From contig NZ_CP037423.1 in the NCBI RefSeq assembly GCF_007754155.1, forward strand, positions 7,560,938 through 7,624,937: DNA of 64,000 nt, given 5' to 3'. The notes beneath the pieces are model-generated. The model worked only from the letters and a program-made list of their open reading frames with translations. It ran no database searches and was not told the DNA's origin. This document shows, in pieces, positions 16,421-26,151 of the stretch. This DNA is from Stieleria neptunia (GTDB taxonomy: Bacteria; Planctomycetota; Planctomycetia; Pirellulales; Pirellulaceae). Within the stretch, counting starts at the first letter, position 1, and the number at the start of each line of letters is the position of its first letter. Made by a program: the position numbers and the translations under genes.

Positions 16421-18247
16421 TCACGGCGACGATGAACTGACCGCGACGAACATTCGGTGTGCGACCCAATCCGGTTCCAGATCGACGCGCCAGATCAATT
16501 TGTCGATCGGTGCACCCCGAGCGTCGATGCTCGGCAAACGGTTCAACGGCACCAACGCCGATGCCTGGTCCGGCATCGTCGCAAAACGTGACAGAAACGG
16601 TTCCAGCGTCAGCCGGGTGATTCGCCCGCCGACGTTTTGAAACTCCTGAAGCTCGGCGGACGACTGGGCGTCCGCGGCGGACAGGTCCAATGGCCCATGG
16701 GAATCGTCCAGCAACAAACAATCGTGCAGTTCCGAGAGGTAAGCGTCGATCGGAAAGGGTGCCGGCAAACTCGTGTAGTGACGGGGATCCTGGGGAACGA
16801 TCGTCGCCTTGGCTGTCGGCAACAGCCGCACGGTCGACTCGTCTTTCATCTTCATGCCCAACATCGACGTTGCATCGCTGACGGTCCAGCTGGCGGGGCG
16901 CGAAAGCACTCCGGGGGTCAAGACCCGCGGCCGTTTCGATTGCGGCCCATAGATCGCTGGTGCGACCGTCGTCTCCGGCGTCCCGTCGCGATTCAATCGG
17001 TTCGACGCCAAGGGATAGCCGCGTGAGGCATGTTGGATCTGCTGTGACGCATAGCGTTGCATCCAGCGTGTCGGTTCCGCCGTCGCGATGGAATAGCGTT
17101 TGACAGTTTCCGCCAGGGGACCGTGCTGGGCGGCCAATCGCTCGGCCGCCGCCACGACGCTTGAGTCCAGCGAACCGAGCAGCCGCCGGTCGAGCTTGGA
17201 CAGCGCGCGGAGAACCTTCGGATACAACGCGGCGAGCTGATCCGTGGGAGTTGACCGGGCGGCGGAGTTCAAGACGTTGACGATCGCCGCGTTGCCCGTC
17301 GCTTCCACTTGCTCGATGATCTGTTGAAACGGTTTGGCGGTCGATTGGACATCTCCATCACTGAACGCCCACGCCGTTGTGACGCTGCGTGTGATGGCCG
17401 CCGACGCATTGCCCCACAGCATCGTGATGTACTCGATCGCCGCGGCCGCATCGCCGCGGTTGCCATCGGCCAGCACCGCGGTGGGTGATTGCTCCAATTC
17501 CGTCGCCACGCGCGTCGATTCGGATTTCAACAGGTCGACGGCATCGACGTAGGTTTGGATCTTGGCCGTCGCTCTTGCCTGGTACTCCTTGCGACGCTCG
17601 CGATTGAGTCGATTTCGAATGTCCCGGTACGGAACGCTGACCTCTTGCAAGAACGGCCTGGATACGGAGCCATTGAGATAAAAAGCACTCGCAAGCAGTT
17701 TCAAAAGCAGCGGTTGGACCTGCCGTTCTGCTTCGGCGAGTTTGCCCTGGCCGGTCAGTTCTGCGACTCTTGCCATGGTCTTTTGCCGGTCCGGCGTCTG
17801 GTTCTGCAGCACCGTGAGTTCTTTGCGTTGGAACTCGACCAGCCGTGGGGCGAACACATGCATCGTCTTGCCGAGCATTGTAAATTTCCGCTTCAGGTCC
17901 TCGCCGGCCGGTTCGCCCATCGCCACGAGGTGTTCGGCGTACCAAATGCCGCGTTGGACTTCGGAAAAAATCCTGGAAAGTTGTTGATGGGGAAAGCGTC
18001 GGTCTGCTTTCGCCGCTTCGGTGCTGCGGATCACCAGCTCCTCCCACTCGACGAATTTGGCATACATCGCCTGGATCTGTTTCTCCGCACCCTGAATGGT
18101 GTGGTGCGACTTGAGGGGCTTTTCGGGATCCACGGTGCTTGGGTTGGCGGGAGCGTCCGCGGTGAACCCGCCGGCCAGACAGACCGCGACCACAAACGCC
18201 GTGACGCTTCGCCGTCGATACCGCGTGGGTGAGTGTTTCTGCGTCAT
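16421..18247 (-). CDS. Secreted protein of unknown function
   Basis: 608 residues with a signal peptide after a basic start (RRRSVTAFVVAVCLAGGFTADA). The mature part is mainly helical with many charged residues; residues 45-260 could form helical bundles or coiled coil, and the C-terminal third is more beta-like. No catalytic or binding motif was recognised. It begins three bases after the stop of the lipoprotein gene, so the two are likely one operon acting in the envelope. I cannot assign a function. Confidence 0.8.
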   Translation of the reverse strand: MTQKHSPTRYRRRSVTAFVVAVCLAGGFTADAPANPSTVDPEKPLKSHHTIQGAEKQIQAMYAKFVEWEELVIRSTEAAKADRRFPHQQLSRIFSEVQRGIWYAEHLVAMGEPAGEDLKRKFTMLGKTMHVFAPRLVEFQRKELTVLQNQTPDRQKTMARVAELTGQGKLAEAERQVQPLLLKLLASAFYLNGSVSRPFLQEVSVPYRDIRNRLNRERRKEYQARATAKIQTYVDAVDLLKSESTRVATELEQSPTAVLADGNRGDAAAAIEYITMLWGNASAAITRSVTTAWAFSDGDVQSTAKPFQQIIEQVEATGNAAIVNVLNSAARSTPTDQLAALYPKVLRALSKLDRRLLGSLDSSVVAAAERLAAQHGPLAETVKRYSIATAEPTRWMQRYASQQIQHASRGYPLASNRLNRDGTPETTVAPAIYGPQSKRPRVLTPGVLSRPASWTVSDATSMLGMKMKDESTVRLLPTAKATIVPQDPRHYTSLPAPFPIDAYLSELHDCLLLDDSHGPLDLSAADAQSSAELQEFQNVGGRITRLTLEPFLSRFATMPDQASALVPLNRLPSIDARGAPIDKLIWRVDLEPDWVAHRMFVAVSSSSP

Positions 18248-18250
18248 CGC

Positions 18251-18910
18251 TCAGTTCCCGATCACGACGGCCAGAATTTCACCACCGCCAATTTCCAGCG
18301 GTTGATCGTCCGAGCCGATCAAGGTGCACGGTTCGATCGTCGCCACCATCGTTTTTTCCTGCATGTTCATCGATCCGAAGGTGACCGAGACCGGGCGGCC
18401 CACTTCGTTTCGCGCGATCGGTGCCCCCGCCTTGGGTTCGACGAACAGGTTGCACGACAGCGACTTGCCGGCGAGCAGGGCCACCGTTTCCACCGTTGTG
18501 GTGCCGTGCAGAAAGACGGCCGGGGCGGAGGCACGTTCGGCCCCGGGCGGATAGCTCGTGATTTGCAGCGAATTTTTCCGGCCGTCGCCGACGACATGCA
18601 TGGTGACGACGGCTTGATCGATTTCAATCGGCTCGGCAGTCTTGATCACCATCCTGCCCGTTTCGGGCAATTCCTCCTTGGCCGGCTCGACCAACGCATC
18701 GGTCATCTTCTTGCTCTCCTTGACCAAGTTCGTGCCTTCCTTTTGAACCGTGTCGGCGAGCTCCTTGAGCTTGTCTTTGGAGCAGGCCGACAGAGCCGGC
18801 AAGCAGAGCAACAGCAGTAGCAAGGGGATCCGTCGAAACGGTCCGCATGGATCGACGGGATTGGCAACCCGCGTCGGACCGCGGCGGCGGTGGGCAGACA
18901 TGGCGTTCAT
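18251..18910 (-). CDS. Putative lipoprotein of unknown function
   Basis: About 219 residues. After a basic N-terminus, a hydrophobic stretch IPLLLLLLCLPALSAC ends in a lipobox (LSAC), predicting a lipid-anchored protein. A short charged helix (KDKLKELADTVQKEGTNLVK) follows, then a beta-rich domain with repeated polar strands (TMHVVGDGRKNSLQITSY, VTFGSMNMQEKTMVATIEP). No family was recognised. ATG 18910 was chosen, with ATG 18901 possible; the frame runs open to 19006 but the extra residues would put a non-signal segment before the lipobox. It is the first gene of a two-gene unit. Confidence 0.75.
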   Translation of the reverse strand: MNAMSAHRRRGPTRVANPVDPCGPFRRIPLLLLLLCLPALSACSKDKLKELADTVQKEGTNLVKESKKMTDALVEPAKEELPETGRMVIKTAEPIEIDQAVVTMHVVGDGRKNSLQITSYPPGAERASAPAVFLHGTTTVETVALLAGKSLSCNLFVEPKAGAPIARNEVGRPVSVTFGSMNMQEKTMVATIEPCTLIGSDDQPLEIGGGEILAVVIGN

Positions 18911-19066
18911 AAAATGCACCGGGTGAATCAAGCAGCGTCTCAGCACAAGCCGGGCGATTCCGTTGGCAATGCAGCAGACGGAAGCGACCCGGGAAAAACG
19001 CCCCAAAAGAAAAGTGTTCCTACAGACTAGCAGAAACCGATGGTGCTTGGATGGTTCAACGTTGCC

Positions 19067-19144
19067 GCGGAAAAGGGGTCAGGTACCAAAAATGCGAAGC
19101 ACCCTGCGGGCCATTTGGTTTTTGGTACCTGACCCCTTTTCCGC
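19067..19144. repeat. Family A palindrome, copy 2
   Basis: A 78-bp palindrome with GCGGAAAAGGGGTCAGGTAC at the left and its complement at the right, centred on GAAGCACCCTGCGGGCC. It lies between the 5' end of the lipoprotein gene and the 3' end of the PQQ-type propeller gene. The terminal inverted repeats of copy 1 are not obvious here. Confidence 0.9.
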
Positions 19145-19167
19145 TACGTGATTGCGCCGCGTTGATT

Positions 19168-20460
19168 CTACAAACAGCGGAGTTCGGTACCGACACGTAG
19201 CAGCAGCCGACCGTTGGCGTAGGCGGGTGTCGCCCCGACCGGCCCGCCCAAATTGATTTCGCTCAGTTTTTCAAATTGGCGCGCCGCGCGAAACACCGTC
19301 GCCTCGCCGTCCAGGTTGATGACCAGGACCTTGTCCCCCAACAGAATCGGTGAGGCGCTAAACGTCCCTCCGATACGACTGGTCCACTGGACGTCGCCGC
19401 TGGCCACATCAAAGCAGGACGCGATGCCCTTGTCGTCGATGGAGAACAGCATGCCGTCGTGCACGATCGAGGTCGGCACATAGGGAGCGGCCTTTTCGAT
19501 CCGATAGACTTCTTGCGGCGTGCCGGAATCGTTTGCGGGCATCCGCACGGCGACCATGTGGTTGCCTCCGCCACCGCTGCCGCTGGAACCGATCGCCAAG
19601 TCACCGGCGACGACCGGAGAGCTGACGCAACGCATTTTGAACACCGGCAGTCGCCAGAGCATCTTGCCGGTTTCCAGCGACAACGCATAAATGCCGTCTC
19701 CGGTGTTGGCACAGATCACCTTGCCGTCGCGGATCACCGGCGTGCCGTAACAGACACGCGTCGAGGTCACGGGCGTTTGCCAAATCGTTTCACCGGTCGA
19801 ACGATTGACCGCGATGATACGGCTGGTGCCGGGCTGGCCGTTTTCGACCCGTTCGGCCTGTTGTGAAAAATTCAGCACGACGATGTCACCGTGAACGGTG
19901 GGCGAGACGCCAAACCCGTGCTGGCTTTGCGCCACGCCGAAGTCACGCTGCCAGATCGCGTTGCCTTGGTGGTCCAGACATCTCAGCCACGTGTGCCGGC
20001 GATCGCTGTGGGCGATGTAGACGTATTGGCCATCGGTCGCCGGCGTGCTCGATGCAAGTGTGTTTCGGCTGTGCAGATGATTTTTCGCTTGCGGAAACTC
20101 TCGCGACCAGTTCACTTTGCCCGATTGCAGGTTGAACGACATCAATCGAATCGCCTGCTTGGCCGGAGACATCGCGAGCAAGTAAACGCGTCCATTTTGG
20201 ATCGCCATCGAACCGACGTCACGCGTCTTCAAATCGACGGTCCAGCGATACGATTGTTTCTCCCAACCCTTGGGGAGTTTCGCCTCGGGAAGCACGCCGG
20301 CGATCCCCAAACCGTGAAAGCCGGGCCAGTCATCGGCGTGGACCGGCGGGATGCCGCAGAGGAGGGCAAAACCGAAGAGGCCGGCGAAGACGGGTTTGAC
20401 AAGCCGGTGGGTCGGCCGGTCGCCGTTGGACGCGACCAGGGAAGGCGGAAAGGCTGGCAT
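19168..20460 (-). CDS. Secreted PQQ-type beta-propeller protein
   Basis: 430 residues. A late signal peptide (LVKPVFAGLFGFALLCGIPPVHA) is followed by DDWPGFHGLGIAGVL, the opening of planctomycete PQQ-binding-like repeat proteins. Blades recur as GxVxWxxxF or GETIWQ-type strands: SGKVNWSREF, QGNAIWQRDF, TGETIWQTPV, TGKMLWRLPV, SGDVQWTSRI. Similar proteins bind no known cofactor and are often scaffold or extracellular proteins; alcohol dehydrogenase activity should not be assumed because the catalytic domain motifs are absent. Monocistronic as far as can be seen. Confidence 0.85.
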   Translation of the reverse strand: MPAFPPSLVASNGDRPTHRLVKPVFAGLFGFALLCGIPPVHADDWPGFHGLGIAGVLPEAKLPKGWEKQSYRWTVDLKTRDVGSMAIQNGRVYLLAMSPAKQAIRLMSFNLQSGKVNWSREFPQAKNHLHSRNTLASSTPATDGQYVYIAHSDRRHTWLRCLDHQGNAIWQRDFGVAQSQHGFGVSPTVHGDIVVLNFSQQAERVENGQPGTSRIIAVNRSTGETIWQTPVTSTRVCYGTPVIRDGKVICANTGDGIYALSLETGKMLWRLPVFKMRCVSSPVVAGDLAIGSSGSGGGGNHMVAVRMPANDSGTPQEVYRIEKAAPYVPTSIVHDGMLFSIDDKGIASCFDVASGDVQWTSRIGGTFSASPILLGDKVLVINLDGEATVFRAARQFEKLSEINLGGPVGATPAYANGRLLLRVGTELRCL

Positions 20461-20600
20461 GGAGGGACCGTTCGGTGGGACAGGGTGGCAGGGAGGCCGA
20501 GTGGATGGATCCCAATTTTAACCAGAATTCTCGCCCAGCGGGCAACCCTGGGACACATCTTCTGGGAAATCCGCGCTGCCAAATTCCCTGTGCGAAATTT

Positions 20601-20646
20601 TCTGCCGCCCAGTGATTCTGCCGCCCAGTGATTCTGCCGCCCAGTG
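20601..20646. repeat. Family C-like tandem repeat, copy 2 (ATTCTGCCGCCCAGTG)
   Basis: A 16-bp unit ATTCTGCCGCCCAGTG repeated about three times. Its complement contains the GGCAGAAT core of family C. It lies in the 317-bp gap between the propeller gene start and the glycosyltransferase gene end. Confidence 0.8.
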
Positions 20647-20705
20647 AGCTGTCAACCGAAGACGCGAAGCAACGAGCGGAATACAAGTGTCGGATCTCTT
20701 AATGC

Positions 20706-20758
20706 GGGATAGGCTTCCAGCCTGTCATTTCGGCGTCGACAGGCTGGAAGCCTATCCC
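20706..20758. repeat. Family D hairpin, copy 2 (21-nt perfect arms)
   Basis: GGGATAGGCTTCCAGCCTGT at 20706 pairs perfectly with its complement ending at 20758, around an 11-nt loop. It lies 19 bp downstream of the glycosyltransferase stop codon and could end that transcript, although there is no T-tract. Confidence 0.92.
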
Positions 20759-20777
20759 ATTTGTTTTCCGCTCGATC

Positions 20778-21656
20778 CTAGCGTCGCAACACGCCGTATT
20801 TGACGATGCACCACAACGCCCCCACCCCGTCACGCCAACCGATCTTCTTGCCCTCGTCGTACCAACGGTGCTGGTAACGGATCGGCCGCTCGGTGAAACG
20901 CAACCCCAGCCGTGCCAATCGTGCCGTCAATTCAATCTCGATCCCGAATCGACACTCCTGCAAATCCGGCATGATCTTCAGCAGGTGTTTCCGCGGCACC
21001 ATCTTGTAACAGGTTTCCACGTCACTGAGACGAATGCCGATGGCGATGCTTGCCAACAGCGTGATCAAACCGTTGACCGTCTGGTGCCACCAGGGCGACA
21101 GCTGGCGATCGTAGTGGCCGTAACGGGTGCCGTACGCCACGTCGGCCTCCCCGGCAATCAGCGGTTGCAGCAGGTAGCGAAAATCAGACGGATCGTATTC
21201 ACGGTCGGCGTCTTGGATCACCACGATGTCTCCGCTGGCTTGTTCAAAGCCACTGCGGATCGCCGCGCCTTTGCCCCGGTTCTTTTCGTGTGCGATCACG
21301 ATCACGTCGGCGTCCTGCTTCAGCGTCGACATCGCTTCAAGCGTTCCGTCCTTGCTGCCGTCATCGATCAAGATGATTTGCATCGGCAAGCCGGTCGCGC
21401 GGAGCCGATCGACGACCGAGGTGACCGTGCCACTTTCATTGAACACCGGAACGACGACCGACAGCAGGAACCCTTCAGGCAATTCAAAGATGGCGAGTTT
21501 ACGACAGGCGTCTTCCCCTAGCTGGGTACGCATCCGGCGAACATAGTCGGTCCCCCAAAACGAGCCATCATTGACTTGGCCATTGGGATCATCCGATGCA
21601 ACCATGCCGTGCCGGTTCGGCGGATCGATCGGCGATTCATCGGGGGGATCGTGCAT
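20778..21656 (-). CDS. GT2 glycosyltransferase, dolichol-phosphate mannose synthase-like
   Basis: 292 residues. The GT-A core is clear from about residue 64: LSVVVPVFNESGTVTSVVDR, IILIDDGSKDGTLEAM, ENRGKGAAIRSGF-like KNRGKGAAIRSG (about 124-135) and the DxD-type motif QDADREYDP. VAYGTRYG and SDVETCYKM then match polyprenyl-phosphate hexose synthases of the DPM1/GtrB type. It would transfer a sugar to a lipid carrier at the cytoplasmic face; only a weak hydrophobic segment (TLLASIAIGI) is present, so it is peripheral. The first 60 residues are polar and unconserved, so a later start is possible. Confidence 0.88.
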   Translation of the reverse strand: MHDPPDESPIDPPNRHGMVASDDPNGQVNDGSFWGTDYVRRMRTQLGEDACRKLAIFELPEGFLLSVVVPVFNESGTVTSVVDRLRATGLPMQIILIDDGSKDGTLEAMSTLKQDADVIVIAHEKNRGKGAAIRSGFEQASGDIVVIQDADREYDPSDFRYLLQPLIAGEADVAYGTRYGHYDRQLSPWWHQTVNGLITLLASIAIGIRLSDVETCYKMVPRKHLLKIMPDLQECRFGIEIELTARLARLGLRFTERPIRYQHRWYDEGKKIGWRDGVGALWCIVKYGVLRR

Positions 21657-22977
21657 GAAGTTGACTGTGAAACGCGAAACAAACCGGACACCTCAAGCAA
21701 TGTTAGTCGATCCTACGAAGCTTCGCACCGACGACATTCGGCAAGCGAATCAATGGAGCTGGTCGCTTCGTCTTTTTGTTTACCCCGCCTGCATGACGGT
21801 TCAACCTGATCGCAATTGGGTTGCCTCCGCGGCGCAAAAAAAAACGATGTGATTTGTCGCGTGATTCGCGAGACTTTCAACGACTCCGCTTCACTACTCT
21901 GCACAGACGTCAAACTTTGTTGTTGACATTCCAATCGAAGGTCGCCACATTTCTCAGACGCTCGCGTTGTGGAAAAGTTGTTCGCGACGTGGCGTTTACT
22001 TTTTGACTTCTCACCACTTGCACAGGAGACGTTTTGTCGTGACTCGACAAACACGTTTGCGAAATTCGGTTTCGCGTTGTGCTACCAACCTTAGCCATTG
22101 TCGCTTTGCCATGACGCGGTCATTACGACCAGCCGACCGCGAAGTTCCGGCGTCCCCAACGGGACGCCCCATTCACGTTTCATTACCCACCGCGAGCGAT
22201 GGCGCTTAAGACAATCAGACTGGAGTGGACGAAGGACGCGTCCGCTTTGGGGCAGCCTCACTGGATGACGAGGTTGTTGATTCCTGGAAGACGGCACCGA
22301 AAGGGATTGCCGGCAAGTCAGACCCCGGATTTGCGACAGGGAAAGTAACTTCCAATTTTGTCATTGATAATCTGTCGTCCGGATTTCGGCTCAGGATGAG
22401 CCGTCCCGGAAGGCAAAATGACAAAAACTGGGCCGACCCTCATGGAAGAGGGAAGGCCTTTTTTTATGCGCCGACGCCGCTCAAGAAACCCTCCCTAAAA
22501 AGAGGGCGTGCAGTTCCCAAAGTCACCCTCCTGGCAGGAGGGTCGAGCGCAGCGAGGGGAGGTCGAGCGGCGAATCGCCGCGTTCACTTCACTCTTGATG
22601 GGGCGCCCCCAAGCAACAAAGCAAACCCTCGCTTCGCTGCGTTTGACTCTCCCAGGATGGCATCACGGTCGATACATCGTTGCGTGTCAGGACTGACCTG
22701 AGTGGATGAATACGGCCAAGGGGCGTCAATTGCATCAGTGACGGAGTTGATCGTAGCGGTAGGCGCCAAGACCTTTGCAAGCCGCCGGCCCTCTCTTGCG
22801 TTTGCTTGCTGCGTAAACGCCGTCTCTCCCAGAGGGAGAGAAACTAAATGGGTTGCCAAAAACTGCAGCAAAAGATTCGACGTCCAACGGCCGTTGACCA
22901 CCCTCGCCTTGGGCATCGCCCAAAGCCCGCACGCGAAAACGGCACGATGCCCAGAGATGTGAGCCGGCAGCCGGCTT
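21657..22977. other. 1.3 kb gene-free region with several hairpins
   Basis: No convincing gene; the open frames present are short, biased and overlap repeats. The first 450 bp are visibly AT-richer than the flanks. Hairpins include CGGCTCAGGATGAGCCG near 22385, flanked by CAATTTTGTCATT (about 22353) and the inverse AATGACAAAAACTG (about 22417); ACCCTCCTGGCAGGAGGGT at 22525-22543; and TCTCTCCCAGAGGGAGAGA at 22823-22841. No transposase fragment recognised. Confidence 0.6.
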
Positions 22978-25794
22978 CTACTCCAGCTCTTCCTTCGCTT
23001 TCGCTTCGAAATCGCCCGCGACCGCCTTCACCAACTGGTCCCAGTCGATGTAGTTGCGAATCGCGTCATTGACGCTTTCGACGCTGGCCGATTCGATCCG
23101 CTCGTCGTGTTCGGCGGCCGCTTTCATGGTGCGATCCAAGAACATCGTCTGGATCAATTCACTGGCCAACGATCCGTCGTTGGCTCGGCGGACCCGCTCG
23201 GCTTGCAAGTAGGCCGACTTGGCCTTGGCCAATTCGTCTTCCGTCACGCCGTCGGTGCGCAAGCGTTCGATCTCTTCCTGCATCACTTCCATCAAACGGT
23301 CTTTGTTTTCCGGATTCGTGATCGCGTAGATCGTCAAATCAACCCGGTCGTCTTTGGCCCGGGCGCTCAAGCCGCTTCGCACCGTGTACGACAGGCCTTC
23401 TTGTTGCCGGACGCGATCGGCCAGGCGGCTACTGAGTCCCCCACCGCCCAGGATGAAGTTGCCCAGCACCAGTGGCGCGTAGGCCGAGTCGGTGTCGGCC
23501 AGATCCATCTGCAGCGACGAGTAGAAGAACGCATTGGCCTTGTCCGGCGTGTTGATCGTCGCAAGTGATCCTTCCGCGTCGGAGTTGGCCGGGCGATCGA
23601 CGCGGACGTACGGAACGTCGGATTCCCAGCCGGCAAGCATGCCGTGGACCTGTGACTTCACTTCATCGACATCGAAATCGCCCACGACGGACAGCTCGCC
23701 GACGTTTCCACCGACCAGCTCGTTGAACAGCGACTGGACCTGCTGGATCGTCACGGACTGATACATCTCGATTTCTTCGTCCAACGTTTGCACGTATCGA
23801 ATGTCACCTTTGCCGTAGGGCGAAACCGCCCGCTTGACCGCTCGGGCAGCCACCGCAGTCGGCTCGCTGGCGCTCTGCTGCAATCCGGTGACGACCTGGC
23901 GCTTGATCACCTCCAGTTCTTCGCCGCTGAGCCGCGGATGACGCAGGACATCGCCAATCAGTGCGATCACATCGGTCAGGTACTCACGCTTGGTCTTGAG
24001 GGACAGCTGCAGCAAGCCGGGAGTACTGTAGAGCTGCATGTCGGCACGCAGTCGTGTCAGTTCGTCTTGGAGGGCCTGGTAATCGAGCGATTCGGTGCCG
24101 CGGGCCATCAAGATGCCGAGCAATTCGACCGCGCCCAGGCGATCGATCATCGTTTCGGCGGTTCCGAAACGAAGCGTCAGGTACAAGGAAACCGATCCCC
24201 CGCGCGTCTGCTTGGGCAACAGGGCGTATTGGATTCCATTGTCGAGCGTTCCACGCAGCGTCCGCTCTTCGATCTTCATGGGGTCGGGATCGAATTGCTC
24301 GCCAGCCTGAATCACTTCGCGGCCCTTGTAGTCCTTCAGCTTGGCCAGCAGATCGGGCGACTCGGGGATTTGAACACGTTGGGCGTCATCACTGGGGATG
24401 AATAGCCCCACCGTGCGATTGTTTCGGACCAGGTACTTCTGGGCGGCCGCTTGGACCTTTTCCGCATTGAGCTGTTCAACGATGTCGCGGAACAGAAAGT
24501 ACAGCCGCCAGTCGCCTTGTGCGGCCCATTCGCTGAGCGAGACGGCCAGTTTGTCGGTATTGGCCGCTTCGAGTTCGCGTTGTTTGAGAATTTGCTGCTT
24601 GGCGCGTTCGACCTCTTGTTCGGTGATCGGGTTTTCTTCGAACGAATCCTCCAAGATCGAGATCAATTGCACGCGTGCTTCTTCGATCGAGTGGTCTTCC
24701 GGGACCTCGGCGATCGCCATCAGCAATCCCGGTTCGGCAAACGCATAGGCCAACGAGTACACGTTGCTGGCGATCTTGGTTTCGACCAGGTTCTTGTAAA
24801 GTCTGCCACTGGGCTCGTCCCCCAGCACGATCGAAAGTGCTTTGACGGCGGCGAAGTCGGGGTGGCTGCCCGAGGGGATGTGATAGGCGGCTCCGGCCAG
24901 TTGCACGTCGCCGACGCGTCGCAGCACGACGGTTCGTTCGCCATCCTGGGGCGGCTCGGTGGTGTAGGTCGGGTCGATCGGGATGTCCGGCGCGATCAGC
25001 CCGCCAAAGGAATCGCCGATCATTTCGATCGCTTGGGCCGCGTCAAACTTTCCGGCAACGATCAGCAGAATGTTGTCGGGGCGATAGTACTTGCGATAAA
25101 AGCGGCGCAGGTTGACCACCGGCACGCGTTCGATGTCGCTGCGGTTGCCGATCGTCGATTGACCATAGTTGTGCCAATCGTAGGCCGCCGACTGGATCCG
25201 CTGCATCAGGACTCGAAATGGCGAGTTTTCACCACGCTCAAACTCGTTGCGAACCACCGTCATTTCGCTTTCCAAGTCTTCGCCCTTGATGAAGCTGTTC
25301 ATCAATCGATCGGCTTCCAGCTCCAAGGCGAACCGCAAATTGTCTTCGCCGGCCGGCAAGGTCTCGTAGTAATTCGTGCGGTCGACCCACGTCGTGCCAT
25401 TGAAGTTTGCCCCCCGTTCGGTCAGATCCTTGGGGATCGCCGGGTGCGCCGGGGTGCCCTTGAACAACATGTGCTCCAGCAGGTGCGCCATGCCGGCTTC
25501 GCCGTAGCCCTCGTGGCGGGATCCGACAAAGACCGTCATATTGACCGTCACGACTTCCTTGCTGTCGTCGGGAAACAGCAGCACTCGCACACCATTTTCG
25601 AGCTTGTATTCTGAGATGCCTTCGATTTCGGTGACTTTCATCAGTTCCTTGGGTGATTGATCACCGTCATTTTCGTTGGTTTCGGCGGACGTTTCAGCGG
25701 GCGCACTTTCTTGCCCGACTGCCGGGACAGACAGCAGGGACAGTGCGACAACACAGGACGCGGCCATGGGGCTGAGGATTCGCTTCACTTTCAA
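22978..25794 (-). CDS. M16 (insulinase-family) zinc metallopeptidase, exported
   Basis: 938 residues with a signal peptide (MKVKRILSPMAASCVVALSLLSVPAVG). The inverted zinc motif HxxEH is at H104-L-L-E-H108 in GMAHLLEHMLFKGTPAHP, with the third ligand Glu expected in the ELEADRLMNSF region downstream. Two M16 halves are present: an active N-terminal domain and a second, motif-less half (from about residue 500) with the FILGGGGLSSRLADRVRQQEGLSYTV substrate-gating segment. Such two-domain periplasmic proteases degrade peptides in a clamshell chamber. The gene is alone between a gene-free region and a family B repeat. Confidence 0.93.
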   Translation of the reverse strand: MKVKRILSPMAASCVVALSLLSVPAVGQESAPAETSAETNENDGDQSPKELMKVTEIEGISEYKLENGVRVLLFPDDSKEVVTVNMTVFVGSRHEGYGEAGMAHLLEHMLFKGTPAHPAIPKDLTERGANFNGTTWVDRTNYYETLPAGEDNLRFALELEADRLMNSFIKGEDLESEMTVVRNEFERGENSPFRVLMQRIQSAAYDWHNYGQSTIGNRSDIERVPVVNLRRFYRKYYRPDNILLIVAGKFDAAQAIEMIGDSFGGLIAPDIPIDPTYTTEPPQDGERTVVLRRVGDVQLAGAAYHIPSGSHPDFAAVKALSIVLGDEPSGRLYKNLVETKIASNVYSLAYAFAEPGLLMAIAEVPEDHSIEEARVQLISILEDSFEENPITEQEVERAKQQILKQRELEAANTDKLAVSLSEWAAQGDWRLYFLFRDIVEQLNAEKVQAAAQKYLVRNNRTVGLFIPSDDAQRVQIPESPDLLAKLKDYKGREVIQAGEQFDPDPMKIEERTLRGTLDNGIQYALLPKQTRGGSVSLYLTLRFGTAETMIDRLGAVELLGILMARGTESLDYQALQDELTRLRADMQLYSTPGLLQLSLKTKREYLTDVIALIGDVLRHPRLSGEELEVIKRQVVTGLQQSASEPTAVAARAVKRAVSPYGKGDIRYVQTLDEEIEMYQSVTIQQVQSLFNELVGGNVGELSVVGDFDVDEVKSQVHGMLAGWESDVPYVRVDRPANSDAEGSLATINTPDKANAFFYSSLQMDLADTDSAYAPLVLGNFILGGGGLSSRLADRVRQQEGLSYTVRSGLSARAKDDRVDLTIYAITNPENKDRLMEVMQEEIERLRTDGVTEDELAKAKSAYLQAERVRRANDGSLASELIQTMFLDRTMKAAAEHDERIESASVESVNDAIRNYIDWDQLVKAVAGDFEAKAKEELE

Positions 25795-25918
25795 ACTCCG
25801 TCTTTTCCAGTTTTCGTGGGACCGGCTTGTCGCGATCGCATTGAAGTGTCAGTGCCGGTATTGTATCGCAGGCACCGCCCGGACATAGCTGGGGCAGCAT
25901 CGGGTCGCCGCGGCAACG

Positions 25919-26071
25919 AAACGACCGGAGGGCTCGCGGACTGTCGTTTGAGTGGGATTGGTCGAGGCAATGGTGAGCCGCTGGCCGTAAGGCCTCGGGC
26001 GGGCGCCTGGATGCCCGGCCGCTTACGCGTCGCGGCTCACAAATTCGACAGCCCGCGAGCCGTCCGGTCGC
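25919..26071. repeat. Family B imperfect long inverted repeat, copy 3
   Basis: GACCGGAGGGCTCGCGGACT at 25919 pairs with the complement of the segment ending at 26071 (arms about 24 nt). Inner arms GTGAGCCGC...GTAAGG (near 25972) and CTTACGCGTCGCGGCTCAC (near 26022) pair inside it. It fills the gap between the M16 protease start and the Rieske gene. Confidence 0.75.
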
Positions 26072-26151
26072 GGCTCAAAATCACCTCGCTTGGCGTCAGA
26101 GTCGCTGCCGGGCGTTCATCGACGGGGGCCGCACCCCCAAGGGAAAAAATA

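Noticed and set aside
21657..22100. Possible replication origin in the AT-richer stretch
   Set aside because: Only one DnaA-box-like TTTTCCACA match was seen and no dnaA, dnaN or gyrB gene is nearby.
22225..22701. 158-residue open frame in the gene-free region
   Set aside because: It runs through two hairpins and repeated GA-rich stretches and has no family motif.
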